From Dwaynesavagella gallinarum (GTDB taxonomy: Bacteria; Bacillota; Clostridia; Clostridiales; Clostridiaceae), in NCBI GenBank assembly GCA_019120235.1, contig DWVN01000150.1, forward strand, positions 1-5,233: a stretch of DNA of 5,233 bases, in the 5' to 3' direction. A program made the position numbers and the translations under genes. This document shows, piece by piece, positions 1-5,233 of the stretch; position 1 is the first letter of the stretch, and every line of letters starts with the position of its first letter. Below the pieces are notes generated by a model. The model saw nothing but the letters and a program-made list of their open reading frames with translations. It searched no databases and was not told the origin of the DNA.

Positions 1-301
1 CAATTATATTTAAAGCTTCCGTTGCACCTTTTGTAAAAATTATATTTCTTTTATCTTTCGCTCCAATAAATTTTTTTACAGTTTCCCGTGTTTTATCCAT
101 AATCAAAGAAGCTCTTACTCCCATAGTATGAGAACCTCTATTAGCATTTCCAAAAGAATTCACATAAACATCAAAGGCAGAATCAAGAACACATTTAGGT
201 TTTAAACTAGTTGCAGCATTATCAAAATAAGTAATCGGAATATTTTTATCATTTTTTGCTAAAAGACCTGGGAAATCTTCCCTAATTTTATAAACATCCA
301 C
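1..301 (-). CDS. sufS: Cysteine desulfurase SufS, N-terminal 100 codons (runs off the window)
   Basis: SufS is a PLP-dependent group II cysteine desulfurase of the cytosol. It converts cysteine to alanine and passes a persulfide to SufU or SufE for Fe-S cluster assembly. The visible 100 residues carry family landmarks: YFDNAATSLKP at about residues 25-35, NRGSHTMGVRAS at about 54-65, and FTKGATEALNII at about 89-100. The last of these is the PLP phosphate-binding turn. The PLP lysine and the active-site cysteine lie beyond the window edge. The start is GTG at 301-299, placed directly after the sufD stop codon. It is supported by a GGAGG box at 314-310 with 8 bases of spacing and by the expected N-terminal length relative to Bacillus SufS as I recall it. 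The nearby ATG at 297-295 is in another frame. This is the fourth gene of the sufCBDS operon and is very probably co-translated with sufD. Confidence 0.95.
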   Translation of the reverse strand, partial: MDVYKIREDFPGLLAKNDKNIPITYFDNAATSLKPKCVLDSAFDVYVNSFGNANRGSHTMGVRASLIMDKTRETVKKFIGAKDKRNIIFTKGATEALNII

Positions 302-1360
302 TTAAATTGCCTCCATTAAAAGATTCATAAATTTATCTACAATCTCTTCATTTTTAACTTCTTTTAACAAATTTAAAAATTTACCTCTCAAAATAAGTCC
401 TTTAGCTTCCTTTTCATTAAAACCTCGACTTAAAAGATAAAATATTTTATCTTCATCAATTGAATTTGCTGTAAAGCCATGGGAACCTTTAACATTTTTT
501 TCCTTACACAATAAAAGCGGTAATGATTGATTTTTAACATTCTTACTCAAAATAATTACCTCTTCATTTTCACAACCTTCTGCATTTAAACACCCTTTTT
601 GGAAATCAACTGTACCTCTAAAAATTTTTTCACCATTATCAAGTAAAACACCTTTACCATTAATATTAGAAATACTTTCTTTTCCAATCATAGATGAAGT
701 TATATTGTAATCAAATTTATGATTTTCAGAACAAATATAACAAACCTCAACATTACTACATGACTTTTCACCGTTTAAATAAATCTTACAGTTAGTATAA
801 ACATTATTTTTATTTACATTTATAAATAAAACTTCTATATTACAATTACTTTCACAGTTACCTAAAAGATTTATAAATCCTTTAGATTTTGAATTTGAAA
901 AAATCACCAATGTTACTTTAGAATTATTTTTTACGTCTATGTTATAAAGATAATTAAATTGATCACCACTACCTAAAATTTCACTATAAAAATATAAATG
1001 CGAATCATATGTATCACATTCAACATTAAAAACTGCAGTTGATAAATTTTCTTCCAATAAATTTTTTATATTTAAAGTTGATTGATTTTTAAATTTTATA
1101 TTTATAAATTTACCATTGTAAAAATCTTTTACGATTTTTTCATTTACACCAGCATTTATTCTTTCACAAATTGAATCTATTTCATCATTACTTAAAGTCT
1201 TATCAAAATTAAAATGAGCTTCATCATCATTAATTATTTCAAATTTTGAATCATTTTTTAAGGAAGAAACAAACTCATCTTCGTTATAATTTCCTTTAAG
1301 ATAACTGTAAGTATTTACAACCGATTCATTAACTCTAATTTTTTGAATTTCCTTATCCAT
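302..1360 (-). CDS. sufD: Fe-S cluster assembly scaffold protein SufD (short, cysteine-rich)
   Basis: SufD is the partner of SufB in the cytosolic SufBC2D scaffold. Its right-handed beta-helix core packs on SufB, and its C-terminal helices bind one SufC. The C-terminal third is diagnostic: FRGTVDFQKG at about residues 247-256, then SHGFTANSIDEDKIFYLLSRG at 293-313, followed by a helical tail. His294 aligns with His360 of E. coli SufD, which has been implicated in cluster assembly; this alignment is from memory. The chosen start is ATG 1360-1358, one base after the sufB stop and 7 bases after AGGGG (1372-1368), giving 352 residues. An in-frame ATG at 1384 would overlap sufB by 23 bases and has no ribosome binding site. 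The protein is clearly shorter than Bacillus SufD (about 437 residues), with a weakly conserved N-terminal half. It contains 11 cysteines, six of them between residues 169 and 210. Position and C-terminal motifs make the assignment firm. Confidence 0.93.
   Translation of the reverse strand: MDKEIQKIRVNESVVNTYSYLKGNYNEDEFVSSLKNDSKFEIINDDEAHFNFDKTLSNDEIDSICERINAGVNEKIVKDFYNGKFINIKFKNQSTLNIKNLLEENLSTAVFNVECDTYDSHLYFYSEILGSGDQFNYLYNIDVKNNSKVTLVIFSNSKSKGFINLLGNCESNCNIEVLFINVNKNNVYTNCKIYLNGEKSCSNVEVCYICSENHKFDYNITSSMIGKESISNINGKGVLLDNGEKIFRGTVDFQKGCLNAEGCENEEVIILSKNVKNQSLPLLLCKEKNVKGSHGFTANSIDEDKIFYLLSRGFNEKEAKGLILRGKFLNLLKEVKNEEIVDKFMNLLMEAI
310..314 (-). promoter_or_regulatory. Ribosome binding site of sufS (GGAGG), inside the end of sufD
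   Basis: On the minus strand GGAGG lies 8 bases before GTG 301-299, within the last codons of sufD. It is the strongest Shine-Dalgarno sequence in the operon together with that of sufC. It decides the GTG start of sufS, which would otherwise have no recognisable initiation codon. Confidence 0.85.
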
Positions 1361-1361
1361 A

Positions 1362-2747
1362 TTATAACCCCTGCATCTCAACATTTATAAGATTATTCAT
1401 CTCAACCGCATACTCAAGTGGTAATTCCTTAGAAATTTCCTCAGCAAATCCTCTAACAATGAGAGCCTTTGCATCTTCTTCACTAAGTCCTCTAGCTTGA
1501 AGATAAAATATTTTTTCATCACTTATATTTCCAATTCTAGCTTCATGTCCAACGTCTACATTTTCACAATTTATTTCAACATACGGAATAGTATCTGATG
1601 AAGATTCATCATCTAATATAAGAGAATCGCACGTAATATTAGTTTTAGATCCTTGTGCATTTTTCTTAAAAGTTACCATCCCTCTATAATTTCCAACTCC
1701 TCCAGACTTAGCAATAGACTTTGAACAAATATTAGAATAAGTATTTGGTGCAGCATGAACAACTTTAGCTCCAGTGTCTAAACATTGCCCTTCTGACGCA
1801 AAAGAAATTCCTAAAAAATCACACGTTGCATTTTCTCCTCTTAAAATACTCATTGGATAAAGCATAGAAACTTTTGATCCAAATGAACCTGACACCCACT
1901 CTATTCTTCCATTTTTCTCAACCATAGAACGCTTAGTATTTAAATTAAACATATTCTTAGACCAATTTTCAATTGTTGAATATCTTAGAGTTGCATTTTC
2001 TTTTACAAATAACTCAACACATCCAGCATGCAAATTATATACATTATGTTTAGGTGCAGAACATCCCTCAATGAAACTCAAATAAGCTCCCTCATCAACA
2101 ACGATTAAAGTATGTTCAAATTGACCAGCACCTTTAGCGTTCAATCTAAAATAAGATTGAAGAGGAATTTCAACTTTAACTCCTTTAGGTATATATATAA
2201 AAGAACCTCCTGACCACACTGCTCCATGAAGCGCCGCAAATTTATGATCATTTGGTGGTACAAGTTTCATAAAATATTTTTTTACAAGTTCTTCATGTTC
2301 TTTTAACGCAAGTTCCATGTGCATATATATTACACCTTGAGCTTTTAAATCTTCTCGAACATTATGGTATACAACTTCCGAATCATACTGAGCTTCTACC
2401 CCAGCTAAACTTTTTTTCTCAGCATTTAAAATCCCTAATTTATCAAATGTATCTTTTATATATTCTGGAGTTTTTTCCCAGTCATCTGAAAAACTACTTT
2501 TTGGTTTAACATAAGAAACAATATTTTCAATATTTAATTCATCAATGTTAGGTCCCCAAACAGGAAGAGGAATACTATTATAAATTTCAAGAGATTTTAA
2601 TCTAAAATCCGTCATCCATTTAGGCTCATCTTTTTTCTTAGAAATTTCTAAAATAATTTCAGGCGATAAACCTCTATTACTTATAAATTCTTCATAGTTT
2701 TCCTCCTTAAAATCATACCTGCTTCTATCTATATCATCTATTCTCAT
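1362..2747 (-). CDS. sufB: Fe-S cluster assembly scaffold protein SufB
   Basis: SufB is the main scaffold subunit of the cytosolic SufBC2D complex. It accepts persulfide sulfur and carries the nascent Fe-S cluster. Its 461 residues match the Bacillus and Clostridium SufB length (about 465). Landmarks are EPKWMTDFRLKSLE at about residues 41-54, LAGVEAQYDSEVVYHN at about 114-129, AVWSGGSFIYIPKGVKVE at about 176-193, and the beta-helix core to about 390. The C-terminal helical SufC-binding region includes FYLQARGLSEEDA at about 414-426 and ELPLEYAVEMNNLI at about 441-454. Cys373, His401 and Glu402 line up with E. coli Cys405, His433 and Glu434, with a constant offset of 32 in my recalled alignment. 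The start is ATG 2747, two bases after the sufC TAG. Its ribosome binding site, AAGGGA (2764-2759), is 11 bases away, so translation is probably coupled to sufC. Confidence 0.98.
   Translation of the reverse strand: MRIDDIDRSRYDFKEENYEEFISNRGLSPEIILEISKKKDEPKWMTDFRLKSLEIYNSIPLPVWGPNIDELNIENIVSYVKPKSSFSDDWEKTPEYIKDTFDKLGILNAEKKSLAGVEAQYDSEVVYHNVREDLKAQGVIYMHMELALKEHEELVKKYFMKLVPPNDHKFAALHGAVWSGGSFIYIPKGVKVEIPLQSYFRLNAKGAGQFEHTLIVVDEGAYLSFIEGCSAPKHNVYNLHAGCVELFVKENATLRYSTIENWSKNMFNLNTKRSMVEKNGRIEWVSGSFGSKVSMLYPMSILRGENATCDFLGISFASEGQCLDTGAKVVHAAPNTYSNICSKSIAKSGGVGNYRGMVTFKKNAQGSKTNITCDSLILDDESSSDTIPYVEINCENVDVGHEARIGNISDEKIFYLQARGLSEEDAKALIVRGFAEEISKELPLEYAVEMNNLINVEMQGL
1368..1372 (-). promoter_or_regulatory. 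Ribosome binding site of sufD (AGGGG), inside the end of sufB
   Basis: AGGGG sits in the last codons of sufB, 7 bases before ATG 1360-1358. It favours this start over the in-frame ATG at 1384, which has only AT-rich sequence upstream. It is a G-run rather than the usual GGAGG, so pairing with the 16S rRNA tail would need a G-U wobble. Confidence 0.65.
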
Positions 2748-2749
2748 TA

Positions 2750-3490
2750 CTAATCATTTCCCTTCAAAATATCTGAATATCCTTTTTTATTAATTTCATT
2801 AAATAACTCTATATTTCCCGTTTTTATATTTTCCCCATTTCTTAAAACATGAACATGAGTAACATTTAATTCACGTATTACTTCCTCTCTATGAGTTATA
2901 ATAATTACTGCTTTATCTTCTGTTAATAACTCTTTAAGAGATGCACAAACAGAACGAATCGCATCTATATCAAGTCCTGAATCAATTTCATCCAAAATAA
3001 TTAACTTAGGATTTAAAAATTTCATTTGTAAAAGTTCACTCTTTTTCTTTTCTCCACCAGAAAAACCTTCATTTAAATATCTCATCATGTGAGATTCATT
3101 TAATCCAACTTCTCCAAATTTTTTCCCTAAATTCATATTAAACATTAAATCGGGTTTTTCATTTTTAACTTTTGTTTTAAGTTCTCTTAAATAATCTTTA
3201 TAAACTAATCCTTCTATCTCTTGAACTTGTTGAAAACATAAAAACATACCTTTTCTAGCTCTTTCATCAGGTTTTAAATCATTTATTTTTTCCCCTTCAA
3301 AAAAAATCTCTCCACTTTCGATTTTATATTTTGGATTTCCCAAAATACTCATAGAAAGCGACGATTTTCCACTACCATTTGGTCCAAGTATAATATGTAC
3401 TTCTCCTTTATTAACAGAAAGATTTACATTATTTAAAACTCTCTTTTCATTTACACTTACAGTTAAATTTTTTATATCTAATAAATTCAT
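2750..3490 (-). CDS. sufC: Fe-S cluster assembly ATPase SufC
   Basis: SufC is a soluble ABC-type ATPase. It dimerises on SufB and SufD and uses ATP hydrolysis to open the scaffold for cluster assembly. It is not a transporter, and no membrane partner is encoded nearby. All nucleotide-binding motifs are visible in its 246 residues: Walker A GPNGSGKS at 36-43 (Lys42), Q-loop Gln87, signature FSGGEKKK at 143-150, Walker B LIILDE at 163-168 (catalytic Glu168), and switch His200. DEIDSGLDIDA at 167-177, in place of the transporter-type DEPTSALD, is a SufC hallmark. The segment after the Q-loop reads FQQVQEIEGL where most SufC proteins have approximately FQ-P-EIPG. The start is ATG 3490-3488, 8 bases after AAGGAG. 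It is the first gene of the operon, downstream of a terminator and a candidate promoter. Confidence 0.98.
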   Translation of the reverse strand: MNLLDIKNLTVSVNEKRVLNNVNLSVNKGEVHIILGPNGSGKSSLSMSILGNPKYKIESGEIFFEGEKINDLKPDERARKGMFLCFQQVQEIEGLVYKDYLRELKTKVKNEKPDLMFNMNLGKKFGEVGLNESHMMRYLNEGFSGGEKKKSELLQMKFLNPKLIILDEIDSGLDIDAIRSVCASLKELLTEDKAVIIITHREEVIRELNVTHVHVLRNGENIKTGNIELFNEINKKGYSDILKGND

Positions 3491-3498
3491 AAAATGAA

Positions 3499-3504
3499 CT
3501 CCTT
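3499..3504 (-). promoter_or_regulatory. Ribosome binding site of sufC (AAGGAG)
   Basis: AAGGAG lies 8 bases before ATG 3490-3488. It is a canonical low-GC Gram-positive Shine-Dalgarno sequence and fixes the start of the first suf gene. Confidence 0.85.
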
Positions 3505-3521
3505 TTAATCTACAAAATAAA

Positions 3522-3548
3522 TAATTTATACCTTTTTAGTATGAATTA
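3522..3548 (-). promoter_or_regulatory. 27-bp inverted repeat in the suf leader (candidate operator or 5' UTR hairpin)
   Basis: On the minus strand the arms TAATTCATAC and GTATAAATTA are complementary at 9 of 10 positions and are separated by 7 bases (TAAAAAG). The element lies just downstream of the candidate -10 at 3565-3560, at roughly +6 to +32 if transcription begins near 3553. A repressor bound here could block the suf operon. The outer ATA...TAT frame loosely recalls Rrf2/IscR-type sites, but the inner bases do not match any consensus I can quote. Because the region is mostly A and T, chance symmetry is a real possibility. Confidence 0.4.
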
Positions 3549-3559
3549 AAAACAATTTT

Positions 3560-3588
3560 ATTTTACCCTCATAAATATCAAATTGCAA
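3560..3588 (-). promoter_or_regulatory. Candidate sigma-A promoter of the sufCBDS operon
   Basis: On the minus strand TTGCAA (3588-3583) and TAAAAT (3565-3560) are separated by 17 bases. They match the -35 consensus at 4 of 6 positions and the -10 consensus at 5 of 6. The pair lies between the upstream terminator and sufC, where a promoter is required, and predicts a leader of about 60 bases. A weaker alternative is TTGTTT (3555-3550) with TATAAA (3530-3525) and a 19-base spacer, which would place the inverted repeat across the -10. Confidence 0.45.
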
Positions 3589-3600
3589 TATTAAATACAA

Positions 3601-3642
3601 ATAATTTAAAAAACAAAAGAGTAGCATTAAACAATGCTACTC
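3601..3642 (-). terminator. Rho-independent terminator after the 203-residue gene
   Basis: On the minus strand GAGTAGCATT (3642-3633), a GTTT loop, and AATGCTACTC (3628-3619) form a perfect 10-bp stem. It is followed by a T-rich tract at 3618-3607 (TTTTGTTTTTTA). The stem begins on the base directly after the TAG stop at 3645-3643. It separates the upstream gene from the suf operon, which therefore needs its own promoter. The T-rich side lies only downstream in the minus direction, so it acts on that strand. Confidence 0.9.
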
Positions 3643-4254
3643 CTACAAAACTTCTATAAGAGGTTTTATTTTTATTTGAGTCTCTTTTTCTCTTAAATTA
3701 AGATCATTCACTTTAGCAAGTTGCATATATGTGTGAATATAATTTTCATCTTTAAAAAACATTAAAGTTGATAAATCATAATGTGTAAAAACCATTATAT
3801 CTAATTTATTAAAATAAAAACTTGGAAAATGAATTTCTCTCGTACATAAAGTCAAAAACATTTTGAAAACATCAAAATCATTAACTTTATATGCCTCTTC
3901 TTCTCTTATATGAGAACGTAAAATATTTATAAGTTTTATAGAATCTCTATAATCCAAATCTCTTAACATATATAAAATTTTCATATTCTCAATTGTATTT
4001 ATATTAAAATTCCCAACGAATACAGAATTATTATTCAACTTGAAAATATCTTCAAAAAATCTAAAAATCCTATCTTCAAATCTCAAATTATGATCTTCAA
4101 AAGTTATATTATTTATATCATCACAATCATCTGACTTATTAACCTCAAGAACTCGTAAAAAATATTCATTCTCAATATTTTCAATCCCAAAATTTAAAGA
4201 TTCGATAAATCTTTTTGAAAACTCTCTCTCTAAAGTATTAAGTATATGTAACAT
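3643..4254 (-). CDS. Hypothetical protein, 203 residues, family not recognised
   Basis: I do not recognise this protein. The start is ATG 4254-4252, behind a G-run (AGGGGGG, 4266-4260) with 5 bases of spacing. A TTG at 4275 in the same frame would put that G-run inside the gene, so it is unlikely. The protein is highly charged and rich in Asn, Ile, Phe, Asp and Glu. It has no signal peptide and no hydrophobic stretch long enough for a membrane segment, so it is probably cytosolic. The first 25 residues look amphipathic and helical (HILNTLEREFSKRFIESLNF), and the middle (about 60-125) also looks mostly helical. A distinctive aromatic stretch with HFPSFYFNKLDIMVF at about 142-156 and HYDLSTLMFF at about 158-167 follows. 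No metal-binding, nucleotide-binding or catalytic motif stands out. It is a single gene with its own promoter and a strong terminator, so its position next to suf does not show a functional link. Codon usage resembles that of its neighbours. Confidence 0.8.
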   Translation of the reverse strand: MLHILNTLEREFSKRFIESLNFGIENIENEYFLRVLEVNKSDDCDDINNITFEDHNLRFEDRIFRFFEDIFKLNNNSVFVGNFNINTIENMKILYMLRDLDYRDSIKLINILRSHIREEEAYKVNDFDVFKMFLTLCTREIHFPSFYFNKLDIMVFTHYDLSTLMFFKDENYIHTYMQLAKVNDLNLREKETQIKIKPLIEVL

Positions 4255-4259
4255 AGTTA

Positions 4260-4266
4260 CCCCCCT
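4260..4266 (-). promoter_or_regulatory. G-run ribosome binding site of the 203-residue gene
   Basis: AGGGGGG ends 5 bases before ATG 4254-4252. In this AT-rich setting a run of six G is conspicuous. It is the best reason to choose the ATG over the upstream in-frame TTG at 4275. Confidence 0.6.
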
Positions 4267-4294
4267 AAATCCCAATTTTTACCATGTTACAAAT

Positions 4295-4323
4295 ATTATA
4301 CATAATTGTTTTTTATAAATAAA
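4295..4323 (-). promoter_or_regulatory. Candidate promoter of the 203-residue gene
   Basis: A perfect TATAAT (4300-4295) lies about 40 bases before the start codon. Seventeen bases further upstream, TTTATT (4323-4318) matches the -35 consensus at only 3 of 6 positions. An imperfect inverted repeat, ACAATTAT-N5-ATATTTGT (4309-4289, 7 of 8 pairs), spans the -10 and could be an operator, but AT-rich sequence often gives such symmetry. Confidence 0.4.
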
Positions 4324-4367
4324 GTTAAACCGCACACAAAAAAAATATGATTTTTTACAAAAACTTA

Positions 4368-5195
4368 CTAACAAGATTCTAATAATTTTTTAATTGCATA
4401 TGCAACTCCATCTTCTGAAACATCCAATGTTATAAAATCTGCCATATCTTTAAGTTTATCAATACCATTTTTCATAGCTACTTTATATCCACACTCTTTA
4501 AACATGGAAACGTCATTCTCACTATCTCCTATACACATGACATTTTCCGTTTTTAAATTCAAATATTTCTTTAAATTTCTAATTCCTGTTCCTTTTCCTT
4601 CGCCTTTTTTCAATATTTCAACTGTATTAACCCAAGAATATTCTACTTCAAAATCACCTATTTCTCTCACTTTAATCAACATATCTTCAAGTTTTTCAAT
4701 TTCATCGCTCGAAACAACCACTTTACATATATTACTTCCATAATTTTTAAATAAGTCTTCCCAAGACTCTTCGCTTTCAATAACAACTTCTTTCATTGCA
4801 TATTCACCTTTTTTATCTTCATCATCGTAATCTTTAAGTACATTATTAGAATAAATAGTATCTATTGTAGAATAATGTACATTAAAATATTTTTCTTTTA
4901 CAAATTTATGTATTTTTACTAAATTATCTACACCAAAAAAACTTGAGTATATTATTAAATTTTTATCCACATCATAAACATAAGTTCCATTGTTACTTAT
5001 AATATATGTTGGAATATTTAAAACTTTTGAAAAATACATTCCATGAACAAATAATCTACCTGTAGTTAACGCAATCTTAATTCCTTTATTATAAGCTTGT
5101 CTTATATAGTCTATATTTTTTTCTGAAATATTTGAAATATCTTTAAGTGTCGTTCCATCCAAATCTAAACAAATTAACTTAATATTATTTTCCAT
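4368..5195 (-). CDS. Cof-type HAD-superfamily phosphatase (HAD subfamily IIB)
   Basis: This is a soluble phosphatase of the Cof/YidA group. Members act on small phosphorylated metabolites such as sugar phosphates or cofactor precursors; the substrate cannot be read from the sequence. From ATG 5195 it has 275 residues, normal for the group. All four HAD motifs are present: DLDGT at 11-15 (nucleophile Asp11, acid/base Asp13), motif II Thr45 in ALTTGR followed by SNNG at 67-70, motif III Lys201 in GEGKGTGI, and motif IV GDSEND at 223-228. The intervening region, about residues 80-195, is the C2B cap. An upstream in-frame ATG at 5210 is rejected because GGGGG (5206-5202), 6 bases before 5195, would then be coding rather than the ribosome binding site. 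No strong terminator follows, so some readthrough into the next gene is possible. Confidence 0.95.
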   Translation of the reverse strand: MENNIKLICLDLDGTTLKDISNISEKNIDYIRQAYNKGIKIALTTGRLFVHGMYFSKVLNIPTYIISNNGTYVYDVDKNLIIYSSFFGVDNLVKIHKFVKEKYFNVHYSTIDTIYSNNVLKDYDDEDKKGEYAMKEVVIESEESWEDLFKNYGSNICKVVVSSDEIEKLEDMLIKVREIGDFEVEYSWVNTVEILKKGEGKGTGIRNLKKYLNLKTENVMCIGDSENDVSMFKECGYKVAMKNGIDKLKDMADFITLDVSEDGVAYAIKKLLESC

Positions 5196-5201
5196 AAAAT
5201 A

Positions 5202-5206
5202 CCCCC
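5202..5206 (-). promoter_or_regulatory. G-run ribosome binding site of the HAD phosphatase
   Basis: GGGGG lies 6 bases before ATG 5195-5193, which gives an N-terminus (MENNIKLICLDLDGT) typical of Cof-type proteins. No promoter can be supported in the remaining bases up to 5233, so it must lie outside the window or the gene is part of a longer transcript. Confidence 0.55.
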
Positions 5207-5233
5207 ACATAATAAATAAGCACTAAATTTTTT

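Noticed and set aside
1361..1384. Longer sufD beginning at ATG 1384
   Set aside because: It would overlap sufB by 23 bases, has no ribosome binding site, and adds eight residues with no family support. ATG 1360 has AGGGG at good spacing and follows the sufB stop by one base.
2750..3490. SufC as an ABC transporter ATPase
   Set aside because: The DEIDSGLDIDA motif and the tight linkage to sufB, sufD and sufS identify it as SufC. No membrane permease is encoded in the window.
4255..4275. Longer form of the 203-residue protein beginning at TTG 4275
   Set aside because: The seven extra codons would encode the G-run that fits as the ribosome binding site of ATG 4254.
4338..4356. Possible terminator after the HAD gene (AAAAAAT-CAT-ATTTTTT on the minus strand)
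   Set aside because: The 7-bp stem is made only of A-T pairs and has a 3-base loop, so it would be very unstable. It resembles general A/T-tract symmetry rather than an intrinsic terminator.
4504..4743. Plus-strand open reading frame of 79 codons
   Set aside because: It lies opposite the HAD phosphatase, which has all four catalytic motifs. Its product is a low-complexity Ser/Phe/Ile/Pro sequence, as expected from the antisense of an AT-rich gene, and no ribosome binding site is evident.
5196..5210. Longer HAD phosphatase beginning at ATG 5210
   Set aside because: The added residues (MWGYF) are encoded by the GGGGG ribosome binding site region. Cof-type proteins usually start only about ten residues before the nucleophile aspartate, as they do from ATG 5195.
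5209..5214. TATTAT resembling a -10 box upstream of the HAD gene
   Set aside because: Transcription would start around the GGGGG ribosome binding site itself, leaving no usable leader. No -35 can be judged so close to the window edge.

Overview
The window comes from a very AT-rich, low-GC Gram-positive genome. AT-ending codons dominate, most genes start behind purine-rich ribosome binding sites, and the suf genes run in the order C-B-D-S, which is the usual arrangement in Clostridia. A Clostridium-like genome, or one of its reduced relatives such as the segmented filamentous bacteria, would fit. That placement is inference from composition and gene order only. Every gene that can be supported lies on the minus strand, so transcription runs from high to low coordinates.

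Layout in transcription order. First is a Cof-type HAD-superfamily phosphatase (5195-4368). Next comes a 203-residue protein that I do not recognise (4254-3643), which has its own TATAAT-type promoter and ends directly in a strong intrinsic terminator (3642-3601). An AT-rich leader of about 110 bases follows (3600-3491), holding a plausible sigma-A promoter and a 27-bp inverted repeat. The leader feeds a tightly packed operon: sufC (3490-2750), sufB (2747-1362), sufD (1360-302) and the first 100 codons of sufS (301 to the window edge). The gaps inside the operon are 2, 1 and 0 bases.

The suf genes work together. SufS, a PLP-dependent cysteine desulfurase, takes sulfur from cysteine. The SufB-SufC2-SufD scaffold, driven by ATP hydrolysis in SufC, builds Fe-S clusters at the SufB/SufD interface for transfer to apoproteins. 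The sulfur carrier SufU would be expected further downstream, outside the window. The catalytic residues of SufC and the assembly residues of SufB and SufD are present. SufD is shorter than usual and rich in cysteine.

No mobile element, CRISPR array, tRNA, rRNA or clear riboswitch was seen, and nothing here amounts to a demonstrably new system. The items most worth a second look are the unrecognised 203-residue protein, the inverted repeat in the suf leader, the divergent SufD, and the zero-gap, same-frame junction between sufD and sufS.
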